The notes beneath the pieces are model-generated. The model was given only the letters and a program-made list of their open reading frames with translations. It ran no database searches and was not told where the DNA came from. From contig JADGPG010000023.1 of the NCBI GenBank assembly GCA_017882545.1, positions 1 through 51,409 on the forward strand: a DNA stretch of 51,409 bases. Reading direction: 5' to 3'. Positions within the stretch are counted from its first letter, which is position 1, and every line of letters begins with the position of its first letter. The translations under genes and the position numbers were made by a program. The stretch comes from Thermoleophilia bacterium. GTDB lineage: Bacteria > Actinomycetota > Thermoleophilia > Miltoncostaeales > Miltoncostaeaceae. This document shows positions 17,476 to 24,153 of this stretch, piece by piece.

Positions 17476-18663
17476 GTGACTACCGTCCAGCGAGCGTCCC
17501 AGGCCCGCGTCGTCATCGCGGGTGCGGGCTTCGCCGCCTTCGAGGCGGCGTTGGCGCTGCGCGAGTTCGCCCGGGGCGCCGCACACGTCTACCTGCTGAC
17601 GACCCAGCCCGAATTCGTATTCACCCCGGCCTCGACCCGTGAGTTGTTCGGACCCGTACTTCGGACTCGCTGGCCGTTGCATGAGCTGGCACTACGGGCC
17701 GGCGCCGCGGTGATCCCCGGCGCGCTGGCGTCGGTGGACACCGTGGGGCGGCGCCTGGTGACCGCCTCCGGCGACGCGGTCGAGTACGACTATGCGGTCG
17801 TCGCGATCGGGGGTCGACCGGAGCCGTGGCTCGATGCGCCGGGGCTCACGTTCGTCGGGACCGAAGATGTACCCGAGATGGGCCGCGAACTGGACCGTGT
17901 GGCCGAGCGGGTCGCCGCGGGCGCCACCGTCGATGTCGTCTTCGTCGTCCCGCTGGGCGGCGGCTGGGTGATCCCGGCCTATGAGCTCGCGCTGATGGCG
18001 CGGCGCTACCTGGACGGGCGTCACGCCGGCGAGGGTGCCCGCCTGTCCGTCGTGACCTCGGAGGATGCGCCGCTGGGTGTCTTCGGCGAGGGCGCGTCGC
18101 AGTCGATCCGGCATTCGCTGGCCGAAGCCGACATCGCACTCCACGCCGGCACGGTCGTGCGGGGCTGGTCGTCGGGGCACCTGCGCACGGTTCCGAGCGG
18201 GATGATCCCGGCCGACCTGGTGATCGCCCTTCCGGCCATCTCCGGGCCGCGGGTGCGCGGGCTGCCGCAGACCCCGACCGGCTTCGTCGACGCCGGTACC
18301 GACGGACGCGTCCGGGGTCAGGACCGCGTGTTTGTCGCCGGCGATGCGGGCCCGTTCCCGGTCAAACAGGCCGGCCTGGCCTGTCAGCAGGCCGACACCG
18401 TGGCCGCGGCGATTTGCGCGGATCTCGGCGTCGAGGTTCCCGAACTGCCGGCATCACCGGTGTTGCGGGGCCTGTTGTGGTCGGCCAACGGCGACAAGTA
18501 CCTGCGCCGCGATCTTGCGGGCGGCCATGACGAGAGCCAGGGGTCGGTGAGCGTCACGACCGCCCTGTGGTGGCCTCCCGGCAAGGTCGCCGGGCGCTTC
18601 CTGACGCCGTTCCTGCACGAGATCGAGGCGCTGGAGCTCGTCGACGTCCCGGTGACGCGATAG
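17476..18663 (+). CDS. SQR/NDH-2-like FAD-dependent pyridine nucleotide-disulfide oxidoreductase
   Basis: A 395-residue flavoprotein. It has an N-terminal FAD Rossmann motif (ARVVIAGAGFAAFEAALAL), a middle 'YDYAVVAIGG' strand, a degenerate second nucleotide motif ('VFVVPLGGGWVIPAYELAL'), and the C-terminal FAD motif VFVAGDAGPFPVKQAGLACQ. This layout fits sulfide:quinone reductase or type-II NADH dehydrogenase relatives. The paired redox cysteines of true SQR are not evident, so sulfide oxidation is doubtful. GTG 17476 is fixed by a GGGGGAGC ribosome-binding site 5-6 bases upstream. A membrane or quinone partner is expected from the family, not shown here. Confidence 0.82.
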   Translation: MTTVQRASQARVVIAGAGFAAFEAALALREFARGAAHVYLLTTQPEFVFTPASTRELFGPVLRTRWPLHELALRAGAAVIPGALASVDTVGRRLVTASGDAVEYDYAVVAIGGRPEPWLDAPGLTFVGTEDVPEMGRELDRVAERVAAGATVDVVFVVPLGGGWVIPAYELALMARRYLDGRHAGEGARLSVVTSEDAPLGVFGEGASQSIRHSLAEADIALHAGTVVRGWSSGHLRTVPSGMIPADLVIALPAISGPRVRGLPQTPTGFVDAGTDGRVRGQDRVFVAGDAGPFPVKQAGLACQQADTVAAAICADLGVEVPELPASPVLRGLLWSANGDKYLRRDLAGGHDESQGSVSVTTALWWPPGKVAGRFLTPFLHEIEALELVDVPVTR

Positions 18664-18672
18664 CGAGTCCGC

Positions 18673-19476
18673 TCAGGCGGGCTTGCGCGCGACGGCGAAC
18701 AGCTTCGTGAAGGTGTACTCGAACCCCCGCGGGCCTGCGGCTTTGTGGGTTGCGGCGGTGATCTTCGCGTCCAGATCCGCGAGCTCGTCCTCGCTGTAGC
18801 CCTTGTTGAGGTGGCTTGCGACCACGCGCATTCGGGTGAGGTACTCATCCACCGGCACACGCCGGATCCGGCGCTCCATCCAGATGTCGAGGATCTCGAG
18901 CCCGGCGCCTTCGAGGTACCCCTCCATCTCGTCGATGTCACGCTGCACGAGGTCGAAGGCGCCGATCCACTGCGGGACCGGCGGGTAGATCTCGGTGAGG
19001 ATGCGACGGAACTCGTCCTCGGCGCCACGGCCCGAGCACAGGATGGCCATGTGGCCGCCGGGCTTCAGCGGGCGCGCCATCGACGCTGCCGCCTCGTGCT
19101 TCTTGGGGAACCAGTGAAACGCCATACTCGAGATCACGGCGTCGAAATGATCGTTCGGGACCGGCATGTCGAGGACGTCGGCGACCTCGAGCTGCACAGT
19201 GAGCTGCGGCTGTTCGGCCAGCTTGGCCCGGAACTGCTCCAACATGCCCTCGGCCGCGTCCACACCGGTGATCTCGGTGGTGCCAAAGCGATTGACGAAC
19301 GCCATCGTGGAGAACCCGGTGCCGCAGCCGACGTCGAGAACGCTGCCGTAGGCCGGACCCGGAAGCGCCTCGGCGAGCCGCTTGGCCCCTTCGATGTTGT
19401 ACCGGACGGCACGATCGTAGTCGGCGGCGTTCAGGCTGAATCCGGACGAGACGGATGGCGTATCGGAGATTGACAT
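18673..19476 (-). CDS. SAM-dependent class I methyltransferase
   Basis: A 267-residue methyltransferase of the Methyltransf_11/25 type. SAM motif I is SVLDVGCGTGFSTMAFVNRF; the acidic end of strand 2 is 'ITGVDAAEGMLEQF'; the post-II motif is 'DVLDMPVPNDHFDAVISSMAFHWF'; and strand 5 follows at 'LKPGGHMAILC'. The arrangement resembles BioC/UbiE-like small-molecule methyltransferases, but the acceptor is unknown. ATG 19476 (MSISDTPSVSSGF) precedes the domain by a normal distance. It is convergent with the flavoprotein gene, with 9 bp between the stops. Confidence 0.87.
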   Translation of the reverse strand: MSISDTPSVSSGFSLNAADYDRAVRYNIEGAKRLAEALPGPAYGSVLDVGCGTGFSTMAFVNRFGTTEITGVDAAEGMLEQFRAKLAEQPQLTVQLEVADVLDMPVPNDHFDAVISSMAFHWFPKKHEAAASMARPLKPGGHMAILCSGRGAEDEFRRILTEIYPPVPQWIGAFDLVQRDIDEMEGYLEGAGLEILDIWMERRIRRVPVDEYLTRMRVVASHLNKGYSEDELADLDAKITAATHKAAGPRGFEYTFTKLFAVARKPA

Positions 19477-19710
19477 GGTGCGGTTCCCGGGTATTGGTGG
19501 ACGGTCGGCGACGGCTCGGCGGAGCATAGTCGAGCCGTCCGTCGGGTGATCCGGCGCAGCCCGGGACGCGCGCCGCATGTTTTTCGCGTGTTTGCGGCGA
19601 CGAAACAATCCATGAGCGATCTGTAAGGCCGACCCTCGAGCCCTTGTTCGCCGTTGTGCGGTCGTCGATAACACCGTCGTCAGTACACCTGAGACGGAGG
19701 CACCACGCTC

Positions 19711-20403
19711 ATGAGACGAGCTCGACTAATCGGTTCGGTGGCAGTTGCCGCCAGCCTCGCTGCAGTTCCGGCGGCCCTGGCGACCACCCACCACGGCTCG
19801 CCGCGGGCGATCTATTCAGCCAGTGGTGTCGCCGCGGGCACCGCGACCTGCATGACCCCCGAGAGCGTGACCATCAACAACACGGCCTACCATCCGACGG
19901 GTCTCGGCACGAACGGCACCCCGCTCGCCGTGCAGATCAACGGCGCGACCCGCTTCGTCGGTGCACGCGGCAAGGTGCTCTCCTGCGCCAGCATCAAGCT
20001 GAACGACCGCCTCGTCGCCTACTGGAACGAGCCGCACGGAACGGCCTTCTCGGCGACCGCGCCGGCCACCCGGATTGTTGACTACGGCCCGCGCCTCGAG
20101 CACTTCTGGATCCAGGGTGTCGCCGGCGCCAACGCCGTCTGCACCACGCCCGAGAGCGTGAGCATCACGCACACGCGCTTTCACCCGAAGGGGATCGGCG
20201 TGAACGGGACCACGACCGTCGTCACCCTCGACGGGGCGACCAAGTTCGTTGGTCGCCGCGGTCACGCCCGCGCCTGCGCATCGGTCAAGGCACACGATCT
20301 CGTGCGGGTCTTCTGGACCCAGCTCTACGGCACGCCGTTCGCGGCCACCAACCCCGCGAACCGCGTCGTCATCCTTGGCCACCGGGGTCACCACCCGTTC
20401 TAG
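19711..20403 (+). CDS. Secreted two-repeat protein, unknown function
   Basis: A 230-residue exported protein with a signal peptide (residues 1-24, cleavage after VPAALA) and no lipobox. The mature part is two tandem repeats of about 88 residues, roughly 37-125 and 133-222. Each carries 'C-x-TPESV-x-I', a 'FHP / YHP-x-G(L/I)G-x-NG' turn, the strand 'GAT(R/K)FVG', a second Cys in 'CAS(I/V)K', and 'GT(P/A)F(A/S)AT-x-PA-x-R(I/V)V'. Two cysteines per repeat suggest one disulfide each. The short beta strands resemble an OB-like or SH3-like fold. GGAGG about 11 bases upstream supports ATG 19711. I do not know the family. Confidence 0.75.
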   Translation: MRRARLIGSVAVAASLAAVPAALATTHHGSPRAIYSASGVAAGTATCMTPESVTINNTAYHPTGLGTNGTPLAVQINGATRFVGARGKVLSCASIKLNDRLVAYWNEPHGTAFSATAPATRIVDYGPRLEHFWIQGVAGANAVCTTPESVSITHTRFHPKGIGVNGTTTVVTLDGATKFVGRRGHARACASVKAHDLVRVFWTQLYGTPFAATNPANRVVILGHRGHHPF

Positions 20404-20418
20404 GCCACAGGGTCGGTC

Positions 20419-20506
20419 CGGTCCCGGCGGGAGGCATCTTCCCCCGGGGCGGGACCGTCGTACGCCGAGCTGCACCCCCGACCACGTCTGCACGTGGCGG
20501 GGGTGC
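20419..20506. terminator. Two hairpins between convergent genes
   Basis: Two inverted repeats lie between the convergent stop codons. cggtcccg (20419-20426) pairs with cgggaccg (20450-20457). GCACCCCC...CCACGT (from 20472) pairs with ACGTGG...GGGGTGC (to 20506). Either could end transcription from both sides; no U-tracts follow. Confidence 0.5.
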
Positions 20507-20518
20507 GGGGACGTTCAG

Positions 20519-21679
20519 CTAGGCCGCGGCCGCATGGGCCAGCGAGCAACTGGGGTCGGCGCCCCAGGGGTCGCCGGTGGCGAGCTCGGCCCGGGCGCGC
20601 ATACCGCCGCCGCACAGGGCGAGGTCAGGACAGGCCTGGCACATCGGTGCCATCGGCCGGTCGGCGGAGCGCATCTGCTGGAGCCACTCGGTGCGCCCGG
20701 TCTGCCAGATCTCCGAGAACGGCATCTCGCGGACGTTGCCGAGGGTCCGATGGCGTGAGAACTGATCCGGGTGGACGTCGCCGCGCTCGTCGACGCAGCC
20801 GATCCCCACGCCCGGTCCGCCACGGGCGCCGGCATTCCAGCTCAGCATCTCCCGCGCGGCGGCGGCCCGCTCCGGGTCGCGGTCCTCGAGCCAGTGCAGC
20901 AGCGCGACGCCGTCGGACGGGTTGTCGACGGTGAGGACCTCCACCTGCGGGAAGGCCTGCGCGAAGACGAACACCCGGTGCAGGACCTCGCGGCGCTGTT
21001 CGGGGGTGATGTCGTACAGGTTGCCGCCACGGCCCGACGGGACCAGGTGGTACAGGCAGAAGCGGTCGATGTTCTCGCGCAGTACGAGTGCCAGCACGTC
21101 GGACAGGCCGTCGATGTTGTCCGGGGTCACCGTGAAGCGGACGCCGCGCCGGACGCCGGCGTCGGCGAGGTTGCGCAGCCCCGCGACCGCGCCGTCGAAC
21201 GAGCCCGCCTCGCAACGCTGGTAGTCATGCAGCGGCTTCGGGCCGTCGATGGAGATGCCGGCGTAGATCAGGCCGGCATCCTTGAGCTGGGCGGCCACGT
21301 CGCGGGTGATCATCGTGCCGTTGGACGACAGCGTGAACCTCAGGCCGCGGTCGACGCCGAACGCCATCAGATCCAGCAGATCGGGCCGGGAGAGCGGCTC
21401 GCCACCGGAGATCAGCACGGCGGGGACGGTCCAGGACGCGAGGTCGCTGAGGAATTCGCGTGCTTCCTCGGTGGTGAGTTCGTCCGGGGCCGGGGTCCGC
21501 TTCGCGTTGGCGTAGCAGTGACGGCATGCCAGGTTGCAGGCCCGCGTCACGTTCCAGACGACGACCGGGTGGCGCTCGGTGGATGAGCGGGGGGTGAGTT
21601 CGCCGTGGCGACGTTGTCCGTAGCGCAGCGCATCGGATGCCGATTCGCGCACGCCCAGAAGCGAGGAGACGTTGATCAT
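20519..21679 (-). CDS. AhbC/NirJ-like radical SAM/SPASM protein
   Basis: A 386-residue radical SAM enzyme. The [4Fe-4S]-SAM motif is CNLACRHC (Cys48, Cys52, Cys55), preceded by 'HPVVVWNVTRA'. The SAM-binding GGE motif is LISGGEPLSRPDL. The C-terminal SPASM region has 'GIGCVDERGDVHPDQFSRH', 'GNVREMPFSEIW' and C-x2-C-x5-CGGG. The N-terminal 'VSSLL...SASDALRYG' and the whole C-terminus are strongly reminiscent of AhbC (12,18-didecarboxysiroheme deacetylase) and NirJ of heme d1 synthesis. No siroheme decarboxylase (AhbAB), AhbD or nir genes are present, so the substrate is open. It starts 133 bp from the divergent radical SAM gene. Confidence 0.85.
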   Translation of the reverse strand: MINVSSLLGVRESASDALRYGQRRHGELTPRSSTERHPVVVWNVTRACNLACRHCYANAKRTPAPDELTTEEAREFLSDLASWTVPAVLISGGEPLSRPDLLDLMAFGVDRGLRFTLSSNGTMITRDVAAQLKDAGLIYAGISIDGPKPLHDYQRCEAGSFDGAVAGLRNLADAGVRRGVRFTVTPDNIDGLSDVLALVLRENIDRFCLYHLVPSGRGGNLYDITPEQRREVLHRVFVFAQAFPQVEVLTVDNPSDGVALLHWLEDRDPERAAAAREMLSWNAGARGGPGVGIGCVDERGDVHPDQFSRHRTLGNVREMPFSEIWQTGRTEWLQQMRSADRPMAPMCQACPDLALCGGGMRARAELATGDPWGADPSCSLAHAAAA

Positions 21680-21739
21680 GGTCGGGGATTCTGGTCGGCC
21701 TCGGCGCCGCTGTGATCGGGGTGGACGCCGAACTTGCCC

Positions 21740-21782
21740 TCGGGGTTTTCCACGATCACGACCGGCCGGCCACGGATGTCGC
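21740..21782 (+). promoter_or_regulatory. Shared upstream element, copy 1
   Basis: The sequence TCGGGGTTTTCCACGA at 21740-21755 and CGGATGTCGC at 21773-21782 lie 30 bp before the ATG of the active BA_1875-type radical SAM gene. Both blocks recur with almost the same spacing (33 versus 34 bp) before its paralogue. A promoter or operator carried along with the duplication is the simplest reading. Confidence 0.5.
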
Positions 21783-21812
21783 CCGCGGGGGCGGGCTGGC
21801 AGGCTCCTGCGC

Positions 21813-22895
21813 ATGACGACGACCGCGCCCACCCCGACCCGTCCCTTCGGTGCCCCGGGCGCCGTGAGCTGGGATATCGACCGGCAGCCGGTGGTGGTGG
21901 CCTGGGAGGTCACCCGCGCCTGCCAGTACCGCTGCACCCATTGCCGCGCCGACGCCCACCCGCACCCGGATCCCAACGAGCTCTCGACGCTCGAGGCACG
22001 CGCGGTGATCGACCAGTTGGCGGCGTTCCAGGGCTCGATCCTGGTGCTCACCGGCGGCGATCCGCTGCAGCGCAAGGACCTGGAGGAGCTCGTCGCCCAC
22101 GCGGCGGGGCACGGGTTGCGCGTCGCCCTGACACCGAGCGCAACCCCGCGGGTGACCCGCGAGCGGCTGACTGCGCTCAAGGAGGCCGGCCTGTCCCAGG
22201 TGGCGCTCTCGCTCGATTCGGCGACGGCCGCCGGGCACGACACGATGCGCGGCCTGAAGGGGTCGTTCCGGCGGACCCTCGACATCATGACGATGGCCCG
22301 CGAGCTCGGGTATCCGCTGCAGGTCAATTCGACGATCACCCGCCACAACGCGGCGCAGATCGACGAGATGGCCGAGATTGTGGCCGGAACGGGCGCGGTC
22401 GTCTGGAGCGTGTTCTTTCTCGTTCCGACCGGGCGTGGGCAGCGCGCCAACATGCTCAACGCCCACCAGCACGAGCAGGCGCTCCGCCGCCTGGCCGGGC
22501 TGTGGGGCAACGTCCCGTTCCGGATCAAGGCCACCGCGGCCCCAAGCTTTCGCCGGGTCATGGTCCAGACCGGGCACCCGGTCGGGCCGGCGGCGGGCTT
22601 CGCCAACGACGGCAAGGGCTTCATGTTCATCTCGTGCACCGGCGACGTCTGCCCGAGCGGCTTCCTGCCGATCGTGGCTGGCAACGTGCGCGAGACCTCA
22701 CCCGTCGCCATCTATCGCGACGCCGACCTCTTCGTGGCCTTGCGCGACCCCAGCCGCCTGACGGGGCGGTGCGGGCGCTGTCGATTCCGGGCCGAGTGCG
22801 GTGGGAGCCGCGCCCGCGCCTATGCGCTCACCGGCGACCCGCTCGGGGAGGACCCGACATGCATGTACGAACCCACCGGGGGAACGGCCGGCTGA
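21813..22895 (+). CDS. BA_1875-type radical SAM/SPASM protein
   Basis: A 360-residue radical SAM enzyme of the TIGR04053 (BA_1875) type. The cluster motif is CQYRCTHC (Cys37, Cys41, Cys44), and the SAM motif is LVLTGGDPLQRKDL. The auxiliary-cluster region has ISCTGDVCPSG, 'AGNVRETSPVAIYRDADLF' and the C-terminal CGRCRFRAECGGSRARAYAL...DPTC. The family is found near heme d1/AhbC-like enzymes and is uncharacterised. All ligands expected for one SAM cluster and at least one auxiliary cluster are present, so it looks catalytically competent. ATG 21813 is chosen; the ribosome-binding site is weak. Its paralogue starts 72 bp after its stop. Confidence 0.87.
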   Translation: MTTTAPTPTRPFGAPGAVSWDIDRQPVVVAWEVTRACQYRCTHCRADAHPHPDPNELSTLEARAVIDQLAAFQGSILVLTGGDPLQRKDLEELVAHAAGHGLRVALTPSATPRVTRERLTALKEAGLSQVALSLDSATAAGHDTMRGLKGSFRRTLDIMTMARELGYPLQVNSTITRHNAAQIDEMAEIVAGTGAVVWSVFFLVPTGRGQRANMLNAHQHEQALRRLAGLWGNVPFRIKATAAPSFRRVMVQTGHPVGPAAGFANDGKGFMFISCTGDVCPSGFLPIVAGNVRETSPVAIYRDADLFVALRDPSRLTGRCGRCRFRAECGGSRARAYALTGDPLGEDPTCMYEPTGGTAG

Positions 22896-22939
22896 TCGGG
22901 GTTTTCCACGAGCGACGGCCGGATGTTTGCGGATGTCGC
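22896..22939 (+). promoter_or_regulatory. Shared upstream element, copy 2
   Basis: TCGGGGTTTTCCACGA (22896-22911) and CGGATGTCGC (22930-22939) repeat the blocks found upstream of the preceding gene. They begin right after that gene's stop codon and end 28 bp before the GTG of the paralogue. Conservation in an otherwise diverged spacer argues for function or a recent duplication. Confidence 0.5.
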
Positions 22940-22967
22940 AGGCGGTCCGGGCGGCGAGTGTTGGCCC

Positions 22968-24047
22968 GTGGTACTCCAGCTTGAGCGATCCGAGCGCATG
23001 TCCGACGACCCCTTGCCGGCACACGTCGTAAACGCGGACCACCAGCCGTCGATGGTGGTCTGGGAGGCGACGCGCGCGTTCCGGTTCCCGGGGACGCCCG
23101 ACGCCGCCCCGGCGGAGCTCGCGGCGCGCCCGGGCGAGCTCACGACCAATGAAGCGATCGCGATGATCGACCAACTCGAGCCCTTCCCGGGCACGGTGCT
23201 CGGGATCACCGGCGGCGACCCCCTCGAACGCGAGGACCTGGAGCTGATCGTGTCGCGCGCGCGGATCCGTGCGCTGCCCGTCGTCCTCGCGCTCGGGGCG
23301 ACGCCACGGGTCACGGTGCACCGGCTGAGGAAGCTGCGCACGGCCTCCGAGCAGACCGAGGTGGCGGTGCGGCTCGACGGCCCAACTGCCGAATCACACG
23401 ACGCCCAGCGAGGCTTCGTCGGCGCGTACCGGCGCACCCTCGACATCATGCAGGGCGCCCGGCAGGTGGGCTTTCCGGTCCGGATCATCACCGCCGTCTC
23501 GCAGCGCAACGTCGATGAGCTCGATGCGCTCGCCGAGGTCGTGGCGATGACCGGCGCCCGCCAATGGAATGTCAGCTTCCTGCCGCCCTTCGGGCGTGGG
23601 AATGCGGCCGACGTGCTGAGCGCCGACGAGCACGAGCAGGTGCTGGTGCGGTTGGCGCACCTTTGGGGACGCGTCCCGTTCACGATCTCGGTCGCATCGT
23701 CTCCGTCGTTTGCACGGGTCATGTCCCAGACCGGCCACCCGGCGAACGGCGAGGTCGATACCTCGACCGACGGGCGCGGGTTCATGTTCATCTCGTCCAC
23801 CGGCGATGTGCGGCCGAGCCGTCTGCTGCCGACCGTCGGCAACGTGCGCCAGGACTCGCCGGCGGTGCTGTACCGGCACGCGCCGCTGTTCGAGGCCCTG
23901 CGCGACCGTGACCGGCTCGAGGGGCGCTGCGGGCGGTGCGAGTACCGGTGCGAGTGCGGCGGGAGCCGCTCGTGGGCGTACGTGACCTCCGGCGACCTTT
24001 TCGCCGAGGATCCGACCTGCCCGTGGGAGCCCGTCACCGCTCCCTGA
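22968..24047 (+). CDS. Radical SAM-fold paralogue lacking the CX3CX2C motif (pseudoenzyme)
   Basis: A 359-residue paralogue of the preceding gene, collinear over its whole length. At the cluster motif the three cysteines become Phe38, Gly42 and Asp45 (TRAFRFPGTPDA versus TRACQYRCTHC) with no insertion or deletion, so this is not a frameshift. The SAM-site motif (ITGGDPLEREDL) and the C-terminal CGRCEYRCECGG...DPTC are kept. Both Cys of the paralogue's ISCTGDVCPSG are lost (ISSTGDVRPSR). It therefore cannot bind the SAM-cleaving cluster but might hold another Fe-S centre. GTG 22968 gives the same N-terminal length as the active copy; ATG 22998 is an alternative. The frame is intact, which suggests selection. 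A partner or scaffold role is inferred. Confidence 0.8.
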   Translation: MVLQLERSERMSDDPLPAHVVNADHQPSMVVWEATRAFRFPGTPDAAPAELAARPGELTTNEAIAMIDQLEPFPGTVLGITGGDPLEREDLELIVSRARIRALPVVLALGATPRVTVHRLRKLRTASEQTEVAVRLDGPTAESHDAQRGFVGAYRRTLDIMQGARQVGFPVRIITAVSQRNVDELDALAEVVAMTGARQWNVSFLPPFGRGNAADVLSADEHEQVLVRLAHLWGRVPFTISVASSPSFARVMSQTGHPANGEVDTSTDGRGFMFISSTGDVRPSRLLPTVGNVRQDSPAVLYRHAPLFEALRDRDRLEGRCGRCEYRCECGGSRSWAYVTSGDLFAEDPTCPWEPVTAP

Positions 24048-24153
24048 CGCCGCTCCCCGGTCCCGGACCCGGCGGCGATTGCGCGCCTGCGCCGGACCCG
24101 CCCTCCGGGACAGCACCGATGCCCATGAGAAGCGTTTTTCCCAAGATAGGCCA

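Noticed and set aside
17476-18663. Calling the flavoprotein a sulfide:quinone reductase
   Set aside because: The FAD motifs fit, but the redox-active cysteine pair expected for SQR is not evident, so only the broader family is given.
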